Assembly (NCBI GenBank): GCA_038502055.1
Contig: JAXRKN010000043.1
Location: 1,860,001 to 1,924,000 of the forward strand
DNA: 64,000 nt
From: Tanytarsus gracilentus
Taxonomy: Eukaryota > Arthropoda > Insecta > Diptera > Chironomidae
Reading direction: 5' to 3'
Shown piece by piece: positions 1 through 13,500 of this stretch. Position numbers and translations under genes: made by a program. The notes under the pieces were generated by a model. It saw only the letters and a program-made list of their open reading frames with translations, was not told where the DNA came from and made no database searches. Numbering within the stretch: the stretch's first letter is position 1; the number at the start of each line of letters is the position of its first letter.

Positions 1-1538
1 TTTTCACCCCTTTTTTCCAAAAGCACAATGGAAATAGCATTTTTTTGTGAAACATCACGTGAAACTTTAATATTATGCGCCTCTCAATTCAAAACAACAA
101 CAGAAGTCAGCCAGCAAGTTGCGTTCGAACAAAACAGAGAGAAAAGTCGTGAGAGTGAGCTTTTTGCGCACAATCGGGAAATTTTTCTCCTCCACTTCAA
201 TTTCCAGTTAGTCGCCCAACAGCCCCCACTTTCGGCGAGATACCACGTAGTAAAGCACTCGAGTTCAGTTTTCCTTCTGCCTTCATAATGTAAAGAAACG
301 TAACGAGTGCGAGGAAAATTTTTTCTAAATAGAAAAAATTTAATAAATTGGAAAATTTTTCACCTTTGAAGTGAATTTTTTGTGCGTCTAGCGATTGATA
401 TAAAAACGCGTGCAATGACGCGAGTGAAAAAAGGCTACAAGAGATATTAAAAAGATAGAAATCGATAGTTAAAAAAAATTGGTGGCAAACATATAAAAGA
501 ATTTCTTCTTCTTACATTGGATTTTGTCTATGTGCCAGAAATTCCTCAAAGGAAAGAAAAAGAAGAAAAGATTTTTAAGCAATAAAAGGAGTTCCATGAA
601 TTATCGATTGCTCTCAACCAGTCACACAGTTTTTGAGTTCTTTCTTTTTTCGTATGCCACTCAGCCATTGTTTCAAGGTTAATGTGTGTGTATACTTACA
701 GCAAAAGAGAGAAAAATTAGTTGTAACACGTTCCAAAAAAAATAAAAGTTAAAAAATAATAAAAAGTGTAAAGTGAATTTCGCATTCCGTCGTCAACTTT
801 TTATTTTATTTTGTGGAATTTTTACGTCGTCTGCAATACATAAACTAAGTATTTACTGTGAGCTATCGGGAGATTATGGAATAAATGAATGATGATGATG
901 AGATTTGACGGGGTGGAAAATCCTTGGGGGTGGTTGTGAAATTTTGTAACCGAATTATAAAACAACGCATTTGGGATTTATTGGATATTTTAATAAGATT
1001 TTCTCTGCGAATAAATCACAGCATTTTATCCCTCCTTTAAAAATTTGCTCTGATTAATTTTCCCAAATAACCTTTCCTTATTAATTTACTCACAAAACCA
1101 TGACGAATTGCCTACAAAAGAAACTGAGAGCTTTTGAAATGTAATTTACTTCATGTCACAGAGCTTTCATGGTGAAATGAATTATTTTCCATGGCAATTT
1201 TCACGGTTAATTGAGCAAAATGTTCAATTCTAGATTTTGATTTGAAAAATGGAAAAATTTAAATAATCATTTAAATAATTTGTTCATAATCCATTGACTC
1301 ATCACAGTAACCACCAAATGTTGCATTTTAAATAGCTCCACAACAATCAAAAGAAATAAAAAGAAGAAATATCGTGTCGATGACATAAGTGAGATAGAGA
1401 GAAAATGTGAATTTAAACAATTATTCAAAAAGTGAACGAAAACATGCAACAGTGATAAAAGTGAAAGAATAAGTCACTGCATTGTGCTAAGTTTAATGCG
1501 CGCGTGATTAAGTGTCGAAAAGCGAGAAAATCTTAGAG
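1..1538 (+). promoter_or_regulatory. Upstream region and probable 5'UTR of the Pde6-like gene
   Basis: No coding exon is visible here. A relatively GC-richer stretch at about 60-420 contains a TATAAAA box (about 400-406) and an initiator-like TCAGTTTT near 265, so a promoter for the downstream phosphodiesterase is plausible. An in-frame TAA at 1509-1511 precedes the chosen ATG at 1539, which supports that start. Where transcription begins, and whether a non-coding first exon exists, cannot be decided from sequence alone. Confidence 0.3.
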
Positions 1539-4500
1539 ATGATGGCGAATTTAAATGGTTCATCGTCGCCAGTTGAAATGGTGCAAATGAGTAGTGCTGA
1601 TAATGGGCAAACAAGTGCAACCATGTCATCAAGCACTTCAGATGAGCTTCAGAAAGTGAATGACTTTTTTGAGGCAAACGCAAGTGCCATTGAACGGTGG
1701 TTGAAGGAAAAAGCATCCGATGAAGTGATAAATCGATTAAATTCAATAACAAAAAATAAAAATGAGAATAAAGAGTATGCACATAGATCTTCAGTCACTT
1801 CCGAACTCTATCAACAATGGCTGTCGTCGTCAATGAAAGTAAGTGAGGTGAAGGATTTTATTTTGTTGTCGTGTGACACTAAATTCTTGCCAAGAGTGGT
1901 GGTGATGGCGTTAATGGAAAAGTTAAATGAGATTTTATGGTATTCATGAGTGAAGGGTTGTTAAGAAAGCTAAAACCGAAAGAGCTTTCAGAAGAATTTT
2001 TTTGAGCTTTTAGATTTAGTTCAAATTAAAAATTAAAAAATCATTTTCTAATTTAAATTTTGAAAGCTTATCATAAAGCTCAAGCAATTAAGCTTTTAAA
2101 TTTATATCACAACTTAAAAAATCATTCAAAATGTCAATTTCAAAAGCTTATCAAAAAGCTCAGGAAAGCTTAAAGCTCAATTAATTAAGCTTTTTGAAGA
2201 TTAAATCACTCAAAATATCATTTTAATTTTAATTTGACTTTTAATTCAAAATTTCGATGGAATCAAAAATTAAATCGCTCACAGCTTTTGAAAAGCTTTG
2301 AATTTAAACATTTTCAATTTTCACCTTTTTGTAATTAATCTTTTCCCCGCATGATAAAAGCGAAACTTTTCGTCTCCAATTTTCATCTTTAATGAGTTAA
2401 TTAAAACAAATTAATTTCTTCTTCTTTGAGCTTTTTTCTACGAGATTACACGAACGAAAAGTTTTATCTCACTTTGAACGGAAAAAGTAGGTGCAAAAAT
2501 TAATTTCAAATTGCTCGAAAACACGATCAAAAACCCATAATTAATCGCTTTAATAGGATTCAAACATGCACCAGGAAAAAAGGTTTAAAACTTCATCAAA
2601 AACAGTTTTGAAAATTTAATTTTAATTGAGAAAGTTTTTAGTGTAACCCACGAAGTGGTGTAACACTTATATGCCCTGCTTTCCGTCCGTCCGTCCGTCC
2701 GTCCGTCCGTCCGTCCGTCCGTCCGTCCGTTCCTGAAATTCCGAGGCCCCTGGGACAGCTAGAGATTTCGGGTTTTCGCCAAATGATAGCTTATAGACTC
2801 TAGTTTTGCCCAAATCAATAATATTTCCATCTCTCTCACTTTAAAGTTAGTTAAATTAACAAAAACTATTAAATATGGGGAGTGTTGCGTGCAATATAAA
2901 TTTAAGGGGTAATTTTTAAGTCTTGCAGAAAAATTTTAAGTCGATGTCAGATTCAGAACTCGATCTTGGTTCTTCAGCTGGATGTTGGTTCTTTCTCTGG
3001 AAGTTGGTTCCTCAGCTGAATATTGGTTCCAACGCTGGAAGTTGGTTCCTCAGCTGGATGTTGGTTCCTCAGCTGAATATTGGTTCCTCCGCTGGATGTT
3101 GGTTCCTCAGCTGGATGTTGGTTCCTCCACTGGATGTTGGTTCTTCAGCTGGATGTTGGTTCCTCCGCTGGATGCTGGTTCCTCAGCTGAATGTTGGTTC
3201 CATAGCTGGATGTTGGTTCCATAGCTGGATGTTGGTTCCATAGCTGGATGTTGGTTCCTCGGCTGGATGTTGGTTCCTCAGCTGGATGTTGGTTCCTCCT
3301 CTGGATGTTGATTCCTCAGCTGGATGTTGGTTCCTCCGCTGGATGTTGGTTCCTCAGCTGGATGTTGGTTCCTCCGCTGGATGTTGGTTCCTAAGCTGGA
3401 TGTTGGTTCCTCCGCTGGATGTTGGTTCCTCAGCTGGATGTTGGTTCCTCAGCTGGATGTTGGTTCCTCCGCTGGATGTTGCTTCCTCAGCTGGATGTTG
3501 CTTCCTCCGCTGGATGTTGGTTCTTAGCTGGATGTTGGTTCCTCCGCTGGATGTTGGTTCCTCAGCTGGATGTTGGTTCCTCAGCTGGATGTTGGTTCCT
3601 CAGCTGGATGTTAATTTCTCTATAGAATGGCTTCTCCGAGACTTCTCCAGAATGGCTTCTCCGAGACTTCTCCAAAATGGCTGCTCCAAAAAAGACTTCT
3701 CCAAAATGGCTTCTCCGAGACTTCTCCGAGACTTCTCCAAAATGGCTGCTCCAAAAAAGACTTCTCCGAGACTTCTCCAAAATGGCTGCTCCAAAAAAGA
3801 CTTCTCCAAAATGGCTTCTCCGAGACTTCTCCAAAATGGCTGCTCCAAAAAAGACTTCTCCGAGACTTCTCCAAAATGGCTGCTCCAAAAATGACTTCTC
3901 CAAAATGGCTAGTCCAAAAAAGACTTCTCCAAAATGGCTTCTCCGAGACTTCTCCAAAATGACTACTCCAAAAAAGACTTCTCCGAAACTTTTTGAAAAT
4001 GGCTTCTCCAAGACTTCTCCTAAAAAACTTGTGCAAGACTTGTCCAAGGTTTCTCTTAAAAAAAATTCTCTAGAAAATTCCCCAAAAAAATCTTCCACAC
4101 AATTACATTTCCTTAGCATTTCCAATACTGATCAGTTACAAGTGGGTTACACGGCAACACCCACGTGTGGGTTTTGAAACATTTTTTTAAAGAGTTTTCA
4201 AAAGCTTTAAAGCATGAAAGTTTTTGAGAGGCTTTTTAAATTCTCAAAGCCATAAAAAATTTAAATTGTAAATAAAAAATCATTTTCAATTGAATATTTT
4301 AATCGCGACGATAAAATTTTCTTTGACTTCTCGACTTTTTTATGGATTTTCTATTAAATTTTACTTTAACACCACTGAAGTCAAACAAAAAACAGCCGCT
4401 CGGCACGAAAAAAGTATAATTAAAAAGGAATTAGAGATAAAAGTGCAAAAGAGACGTGAGGGATGTGAGTTTGACATGAAGGTCACAAAGGAAGTAGCGA

Positions 4501-7500
4501 AACACAGTCGAATGGAAATTTCAAAGCATTTTCTCAAGCCGCAAATTTATTAAAATTATTCTTCTCTTATTCCTTGATGAAATTTTAATGTTTTGCTAAT
4601 GAGATGAAGGCGCGCACAGCAACGATGGAGACGAGAAAAAAAAGCACTACAGGACTGCAAGGGATGAAAATTTAACATTCAGAAAATTAAATCGTTGAAT
4701 TAAAAATTTAAATCTTTGATTATAAAAATTGCATTTAAATAATCACCATCCCTTGCGCCACCACTCACAGCTTTTATAAATTTAAAATTAATATTTCTCT
4801 TTATTTATTTTTCCTCTCTTCCCACCGCAATTTCACCATCAACAGCAAAGTACATCTTCTTCCTCGAGGAGCTCAAATGAGACTCGCAAAAGTTTAGCGC
4901 AGCTGGATGAAGGAGAATTATTTATGGAGCTCATTAAAGATATCGCAAATGAACTCGATATCGACGTCCTGTGTCACAAAATTTTAGTAAATGTTCAACT
5001 GCTCACGCACGCCGATCGCGGCTCACTTTTTCTCGTAAAGGGAAATTCACCGCAATCTCGATACCTTCATGCGAAACTTTTTGATGTTACTCAGGATACT
5101 GGTAAGACATTGATTCGAGAAGATTTTTCGTCGAAATTTAATCTGAGTGTGGGCGATGTCAAACTAACTAGAAGCACTCTGAAGGCATTGACGGTGGAAT
5201 TTTTTGAGTGGGCGGAAAATCTCAAACAAGTTCAAGCTTAAAAAGATTTTGAGGAAATTTATTTTAAGAAATTCTTCAGAGATTTTTTGGTAGCTTTAAT
5301 TTTGAAAAGCTTTCCGGAAAATTTACCTTAAAAATTCACATCATGCTCGGATGCCAAAGTAACTCTCCAGTGAGCTTTGAACCCCTTCGGAGAATTTAGT
5401 ATCGGATACGAAAAATATTCACATAAAATTTTCTTCTTTGATCGTTAAACAAAAAGTGGCTTTTCATACCTTCCAAGTGTCCCAATGTTTATGGACTGCT
5501 TTAAGTTTATTGAGATTCGGTTTCATCGTAAAGTGATTCCCTACAAAAATCTTAAATTTTTACCTCAAAATATTTCCTTGATGAAAATAACGAAGGAAAT
5601 TTCTAAATGAAAATTTGTGGGTTTTCATCTTCTATTAGGCAGTGCATGCTTCATAAATTCATTTAAATTTTGACAACCACTCACCTATTTTCGAAGTTAT
5701 TTTGAGTCGGTCACAATTAGCATTCCTCTTATCATCTTCTTCTCTCACCATTAAATTGTGTCAATTTTACACGCGCTTCTCGTGCCACGTTCTAATTAAG
5801 GTTTTCATTATGTTAATTAAAGTAATTTGGTGTAAGTTCACTACACTTAGATTCGATAATTATCGAATTTTTTAAGACATCCACTGTTTATGGACATTAG
5901 CTTTGATGTCTTGCTATTAAATAGTTACGACTGCTACTGAGAAGATTTTTATGGAAGTGATGATGCAAATTTTATTTCTTACTAAAAAAGTATGAATTTG
6001 GATTTTTGAGGGAATTTATAAATTTGAATTTAAGTCGGGTCTCTTTAAATCCAAGATTAAATAAAATATTACAATTAAATCTTGGATTTAAACGTCGGAT
6101 TAAAATATTTCAAATTAAAATTCCCTCACGACCATTCATAGTTTCTAAATTACATCATTAACCATCTATCTTCACGTCACGAGGTTCAAATGACAAAATT
6201 TATTAATCTAATCAGCACTTTGACATCCTCCGCATACTTACACACACACACACATTCGCCCACATTATATTCGCATAATCCTAAAATGAAAATCTTCTTC
6301 TTTCCATACGTCTCTAGCATTCGACGTTGCAATTGAGCGTGCGAGAGAGGAAATTGTCATTCCATTCGGCGTTGGAATCGCAGGTCATGTAGCGGAGACG
6401 AAAGAGATGGTGAACATAAAAGATGCATACAACGATCCACGTTTCAATTGCGAAATTGATCTCAAGACTGGCTATAAAACGAATCACATACTCTCACTAC
6501 CGATATGCAATTACGAGGGTGAAGTCATTGGTGTAGCTCAAATCATTAATAAGACTAATGGTGAGTCGAGAAAACGGTTGTTGTTATGACTTGGCATAAT
6601 AATTTCGTGCATGTACTCAAAACATTATAACACATTTAACGCAGGTCAGGAAGAGTTTACGGAACGTGACGTGGAAGTGTTTAAGAGATATCTAACGTTT
6701 TGTGGAATAGGTGAGCATTGAAGTGAATCGAAAAGAAATGAGATAAACTTTGAATTAAGTTTGGAGCTTTCAGAGAGAGCTTTTTTGAAAATCTCAAAAC
6801 TTTTAGTAAAAATTTAAAAAAATTTTTGAATTGCTATGAAAGCTTGTTATACAAAAAAATTAAAATGAGCTTTTTTAAATTTCATGTATGAGCTTTTCAA
6901 AAAGCTCTAATTAAATGATTGAGCTTTATCATAAAAGCTCTGGATTATTTTAAATGCAAAACATTTTTCACGGCAACTTTGACTCAAAACTCATTATTTT
7001 AAACTGCTTTAACCTTAATTTTTCAAGTTTAATTAAAATGACTGATTTATCCCACTTTCCTCTCCACATCAACTTTCATTTATCAAATTTCCTTAATTTC
7101 CTCATTTAAGCGGAGCACATGAAGAGAAGAGATAACTAATTACTTTTTTAATTTCCACACATCTCATCTCAGGCATACAGAATGCTCAACTTTTCGAAAA
7201 CAGCGTACTCGAATACCGACGCAATCAGATTCTTCTTAATTTAGCGCGAAGTATTTTCGAAGAGCAAAATAATCTCGAGTGTCTCGTGACGAAAATCATG
7301 AAGGAAGCTCGAGATTTGCTGAAATGTGAACGTTGTGCCGTCTTTCTAGTTGATTTAGAGTGCTGTGAAGCGGTAAGATTTACTTTTTGTTTTACTATTT
7401 TTGAAAAATCATCCCTCATCATCTACAAATTTTCCACTCACTCGCACACTCACCAGAGTCATTTGGAGCGAATGCTTATGTCGGTTAATCAAATTGATTA

Positions 7501-10500
7501 TGAGGAGAGCAATAAGCCAGAAAATGATGCGTCCAAAAAGGTGAGTCAGATAGTCCACTTGAGTCTCCATGGACACATTTATTTCCGAAAGACGATAATG
7601 ATCTCAATTTTTTCCATTTCATTACATTTTCATCGAATTCGACACCAAACCAACAAAACTTGACGGTTGAAAAAACAAAATTGAAGGCCATTTATGTTCC
7701 ACCCAAATTTACTCGAATATTTGAAATGGTAAGTGAATAAATTTCTCTTTTTTTGCGTGAGGGGATTGTCACTATGGTGATCAGATAAATTTAAGCTCGA
7801 ACGCCTTTTTGGGTCGTGCTATTTATTTTATATCATATTGAAGGTCATTTGGATAAATTTGTCAAAAACAGATTGAACGAGGAAATTATTGAAAAGTTTT
7901 CTTGTGCATGGCACTGCAAAGAATGAATTTGATTTTTAAGGGGAATTTACTCTGGTTAAAATAAACTATTTTAAAAATATTTAGCCACCATCAACAATTC
8001 AAAAGCTCTCTCGTGGATATTTTAACTACAACAACAATTTTGATAATCATTTGATGGACATTTTGGAATTTTTTAAATTTTCTATCAAACCGGTAAAAAT
8101 TATTTAAAAAAATAAAAAAGTATTGCCAGAGTAAGCTTACCCTCGATTTTCAATCACCCAAGTGCTTCACCCCTTGTAAAAGCATTTTCCCATGTGTGTA
8201 CCTTTCTTTTTATTTTCAACCCCAACACGAAATTACTCTAACTAAATATTTAACTCATATGAGTCTCTCTCATCTAATGATTGTGTACACATTTAGGGAA
8301 GTGATGAAAGCACATTGAACAGCAACAATATCAGCCGTCCATCCATTGAGGATATAAATAGTTCTTATCTTGCTCAAATTGCTCAACACGTTGCGAAGAC
8401 TGGAGAAATTTTAAATATCAATGACACAGCCGAATGGTTTCGAAAGCATCCCGAGTATCAGCATGCGATATGTGGAGACAAGGAGACTCAAGACACAAAG
8501 TGTATTCTCTGCATGCCTATCAAGAATTCACAGAAAAATGTTATCGGATGCCTTGTCTATGTCCATGCGAACGGCGTTCAATTTACCAACTGTGAAATTT
8601 CCATTTTTGAAGCATTCGCAATCTTCTGCGGTCTGGGAATTCACAATACAACAATGTAAAGGAACAAAATCATTTTTCTCATTAATTTCAATCAAGTTTA
8701 ATGTTCTCAAATTTCCTTTCTCTCCCCCTCAAAAAATTTGTCAATCTTTTTACCGATTATATCACATCATCATTCAATTTTCTTCGTGTATTAATGTCGG
8801 ATGAAAATTATTATTATCGGAATATTTTTGTGGCTTGAAATGATATTGCCGGTTGTAGGTATGAAAGGTGAGTATCGTGAACATGAAAAGTACATTCGAT
8901 AATTTAAAGAATCGATTAACTTTATAAGGAAAATTGATTTTAAAAGTGGGGTTGAAATTTATAAAAACCGTTAAATTTTTTTAAAAAAATCTACAAAATG
9001 AAATTTCAACCCACATAAATTCAATCTTCCTTTAACATCATGCATGTGAATTAAATTTTCATTAACATTCTCATGTTATTACAAACAGTGCGTGTAAGCT
9101 TATGGCGAAGCAGAAAGTTGCTCTGGAGTGTCTCTCGTATCATGCAACGGCAACACAGGATCAAACTGTGAAATTAGTCTCCGATCCGATTAAAAAAGCT
9201 GAGGAGTACAAACTGTACAGCTTTAAGTTCATTGGTATGTTAAAACATGTTTGTTTATTATTTATTTATCGATTAAGTGTAAACATTGCAAAATTTTAAC
9301 CCGCAGACTTTGAATTATCGGAAGAGGAAACGTGCCGTGCAACGATAAGAATGTTTGTTGACTTCAACCTACTCAGTGAATTTCAAATTCCCTACCATGT
9401 GAGTATTTCAAGCAAATTATTATCGTCCAATCAAAAAGAAAGAAATATCATGGCAGCTCACATGCTGCGAATAATTAACTCTACTATACTCATGTACAAA
9501 TTTCTCTCATTTCACATTATTAGGTTCTCTGTCGATGGATATTAAGTGTGAAAAAGAATTATCGACCAGTCAAATAGTAAGTCAATTAGTGAGATCTCGT
9601 GTTGATGTTTTGCGAGATTACTTTTATGTCTCTTTTTGGCGAAAAATGTATATTTTTATTAAAGTTATCAAGGGGTGGTAAATTAACCGTTTTTTAAATT
9701 ATTTATTTAAATAAATTATAAAATTTCAATAATTGATTTTTAAATATATTTTAATTCAATTCAAAGTTAAATCATTTTAATTTGATTCAATTTTTTTTGA
9801 GTTTTTGATCCTATTTATTTTTAAATTTATTTGACAGTTAATTTTTTGTAATTTGTTTTGAAACTCAAATTTAAATTTTTTAAAATTGACGGTTAAAAAT
9901 TTAACAATTTTCAAGCTCCATTTCCCTAAAAAAACTCAATTCTATAAATTATTCAATTTAATCGCCTCATCAACTCCGCACTTGATTCGTGTAATTTCTC
10001 TTCACTCTTCTCTTCTTACTTTTTTCAATTTAGTCATAATTGGAGGCACGCACTCAATGTCGCACAGACGATGTTTGCTGTAATGAAGACGGGAAAAATG
10101 GAGCGATTCATGAAGGATCTCGATATACTCGGTCTTCTCGTCGCTTGTGTAAGTTCTCATCTGTCGCTTCATAATGGCAATATATGACGGCTGTAAGAAG
10201 AAGAAAAGAAAAGGATTCATGAGATGAAAAGAATTCTCTTGAAAATCAAATCAACCAATAATCTCAGATTTATTTTTATTTTCATAAAAAGAGAAATTTT
10301 CGCATCTCAACACAATGTTGCCGCCGTCTGTTGACTTTTTTATTTCTCCAATTCTATTAGCATTATTTTTGAATAATCTTTATTATATATTTACTCGCTG
10401 CTTTTCTCTTATCGCATCCAAAATCGAAACCGTTCATCCGTTTACATACAGCTTTGCCATGACTTAGGTAAGATCATCTGTCGCTTACTTTGTGTTTAAG

Positions 10501-13500
10501 GCAGATCGAGAGAGAGAGTCTATAGATTTATGATACTTTGACATGTGGATGATGATGAAAGAGGAGAAGGTAATAGTGGGGTTGATTTGCTTGTGATGTC
10601 ACAAAGTTATTTATTATCTCCATAATTTGACATCAACTCAACATAAATATTACACTTGACGTAATTCAAAACTTTTTTGAGCATGAAATTGACTAAAACT
10701 AAAATTATGCTTGAGATGAAAGGAAAACTTTATTCTTTGATCATTTTCTCTGAGGAGCTCTTGAGCAATTAAAAGAACCACACTGGGTTCTCTGGAATTT
10801 ACCGAAAGACCAATTAAAATTTTTAACTTGGTTTTGAAATTCTACGTTTGAGAATTTCGGGTTAGAATTTGACCGCAACTCACCCCCATTGAATAATAAT
10901 TTTAAACCAAAACATCTGTAAATTTCTCAATTGATCCTTTTCACATAATTTCAATTCAACGCCACACCTTCAAGCTGAACTTTTACTTTTACAAGTAATT
11001 TGAGAACTCGCCAATCATTTTTCCATTCAGTGCTTTTTTTGCCGGCGAGAATTAAGCGAAAAATAAATTGAAGGTGTGAACTTTTTCAATCATCGCTCGA
11101 AAATTTGGAATGTTAAAAATAGAAACTTTTTACATTGAATAAAATTTTAACAAGGTATTGCTCGAAATTTCTATGTCTTGTTGACAAATCTGGTGATTAA
11201 TTTTAGAAAATAAGATGATAAATTTATTTTCGCAAAATTGTGCGTTGTCTTCATGACAACTTGACTCTCATGATAAAAAATTCTGTGATTCGCTATGGAG
11301 ATTAAATTTCAATATGAAAATAATACCAGGTGCAAAATTTCTCTTGAGTTTGAAAAATTAAATTGAAAACTTTTCAAAATTCGTGATTTTAAAATTTAAA
11401 GCTGGATTGCAATCAATAAATATTGATTTGTTAGAAAATTTTGAGATTTTATTAAATTTTTATTAGTTGCTATAAAATTGTAAAGTTAAGTAAAAAAATT
11501 TGCTATAATTTATTTATTTCATTTGCTATAAAAGTAAAAACTGCTAAACTTTTAATATTTGGTAAAATTAATTTGGAATAAAATTGAAAAATTAACAAAC
11601 ATTTTTTTGCTATAAAAATTTTTAAGTTTTGCTATAAAATTTTAAACTTAATAAAATTCGACTTTTTTCTATAAATTCTTTTAATGTGAGACAAAACTTT
11701 CTCACATTCCCTCACCACAAGCCTCCAATTATCATCCAAAATTGTTTACATAATCTGCTTTTTCTTAATTGAAATGTTGTCAATTATTATGTCAATCGCA
11801 TTTCCAATTAAACAAATCATTTATAGTCTACAAACTTTCATCCCTCACCTCAACGTTCTCTCTCTCTCTCACATACCAACCACAGAGTCAATAACAAAAC
11901 AATTTTCACCATCATTCAATTCATAATCAAATTGATTTCAATTTTTTCTCTTCTCCTAGACCATCGTGGCACAAACAATGCATTTCAATTAAAAACCGAC
12001 AGCCCGCTTGCCATTTTATATTCGACCAGCACTATGGAGCATCATCACTTTGATCAGTGTGTGATGATATTGAATTCCGAGGGAAATAATATTTTCCAGG
12101 TAATTTTCTTCTCTTTTTATCCTCAAGAGCTATTGATTTTTTCCTTAAATTGACCCTCGAATGAAAGTATAATAAAAATGAAATTATTTATGATTATCAC
12201 ATAGGCATTGTCGCCAGAAGACTATCGCTACGTAATGAATGTCGTGGAAAAAGCAATTCTGTCAACGGATCTCGCGATGTATTTTAAGAAACGCGATAAA
12301 TTTTTGGAACTCATCGATAATGGCGAGTTTGATTGGCAGAGTGATGAGAAGAAAGAGTGTAAGTTATTCCGCTTGCGTAGGGTACGATGATGATCGTCAC
12401 GTCTAACACTTCACTCTATAGATTAGAGCTTTCGGGCGCATTTGACATGCTGAGTATTAATTTCATAATCCTCTTTGTTTATTTTCCATGAAACCGCAAT
12501 TTTGTGTCGGCCATTCAACAAATGTGTAGTACTTTCTGGAATGCTGATGACGGCTTGTGATGTGAGTAAACTGAGAACTTTTTCGATTCTCAAAAGGGGT
12601 CGGTCACATGAGTATTTAATTAGCTTTTTCATTCATGAGTTTTAACCAAGTTTTTTCCATAAAAAAGCTAATTCATGGATTTAACCCAAGTGTCCATCCC
12701 TTCAAATAAAATTTTTAGAAAAGGGACGACAAAGTTAAAAACTCAATCAACTTTTCTCTGTTCGCTCACACGTGTTAATGAATGAAATTCAATTTCTACT
12801 TTTTAATCGAATCAATTCACAGGTGAGCGCAATAGCAAAACCTTGGGAAGTTCAGCATAGCATAGCAAAACTCGTAGCCGACGAGTTCTTTGATCAAGGC
12901 GATTTAGAAAAACTTCAACTAAACACAAAACCCATTGCGATGATGGATAGAGAGCGAAAAGATGAGCTGCCGAAAATGCAGGTCGATTTTATTGACATCA
13001 TTTGCTTGCCACTATACAGAGTGCTTTCCGAGACTTTTCCATGGATATCGCCGCTTTTTGAGGGGACGGTTGAGAATCGAAATCATTGGCAGGATTTGGC
13101 GGAAAAAGTGGAAATGGGTTTGACGTGGATCGACCATGACACTATTGATCAGCCAATCGAGGAATTAGCTGGTGAGCAATTTGCTGTGGTTTAACCTCTT
13201 TTTTATGAGCTTTTAGGGTCCGTTTGTGAGTTAGGTGACGTGAAATTAAATTTTAACTTTTATAGTGCTGAATAAATTCTAATCAATTTTAAAATTGTTA
13301 CCTAACCCACAAACAGCTCCAACTTTACCCTTTAAATATTCGCTCGTAACTTTATCGCTACTTTTTCCACAACCTAGCTAATGCGAATGAAATTGGCGAT
13401 ATCGAGTTTACGGTTTGTGAACTCAACTGTCACACTGCACAGCATGAAGATCAAAATTCACCGCCACATGAGCGCAAACCGAGATTTTCGAGTTTCAAAA

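Larger units (their letters stand above)
2641..4178. mobile_element. DINE-1/Helentron-associated (HINE)-like non-autonomous element in Pde6 intron 1
   Basis: An exact 11-bp inverted repeat brackets the segment: GTGTAACCCAC at 2641-2651 and GTGGGTTACAC at 4142-4152. Just inside the left end is a (TCCG)n/(GTCC)n microsatellite, the centre is filled by two tandem arrays, and just outside the right repeat is a short palindrome ACCCACGTGTGGGT (4159-4172). This order (sub-terminal inverted repeats, GTCY microsatellite, central tandem repeats, 3' hairpin) is that described for Drosophila DINE-1/HINE elements. No transposase is encoded. The classification is inferred from structure only. Confidence 0.5.

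Noticed and set aside
3562..4125. 187-codon minus-strand frame and overlapping forward frames of up to 202 codons
   Set aside because: They are stop-free translations of the two minisatellites inside Pde6 intron 1, open in several frames at once.
4290..4553. 87-codon forward frame in Pde6 intron 1
   Set aside because: It starts at a non-ATG codon, is Lys-rich and AT-driven, and does not fit a splice frame with the flanking exons.
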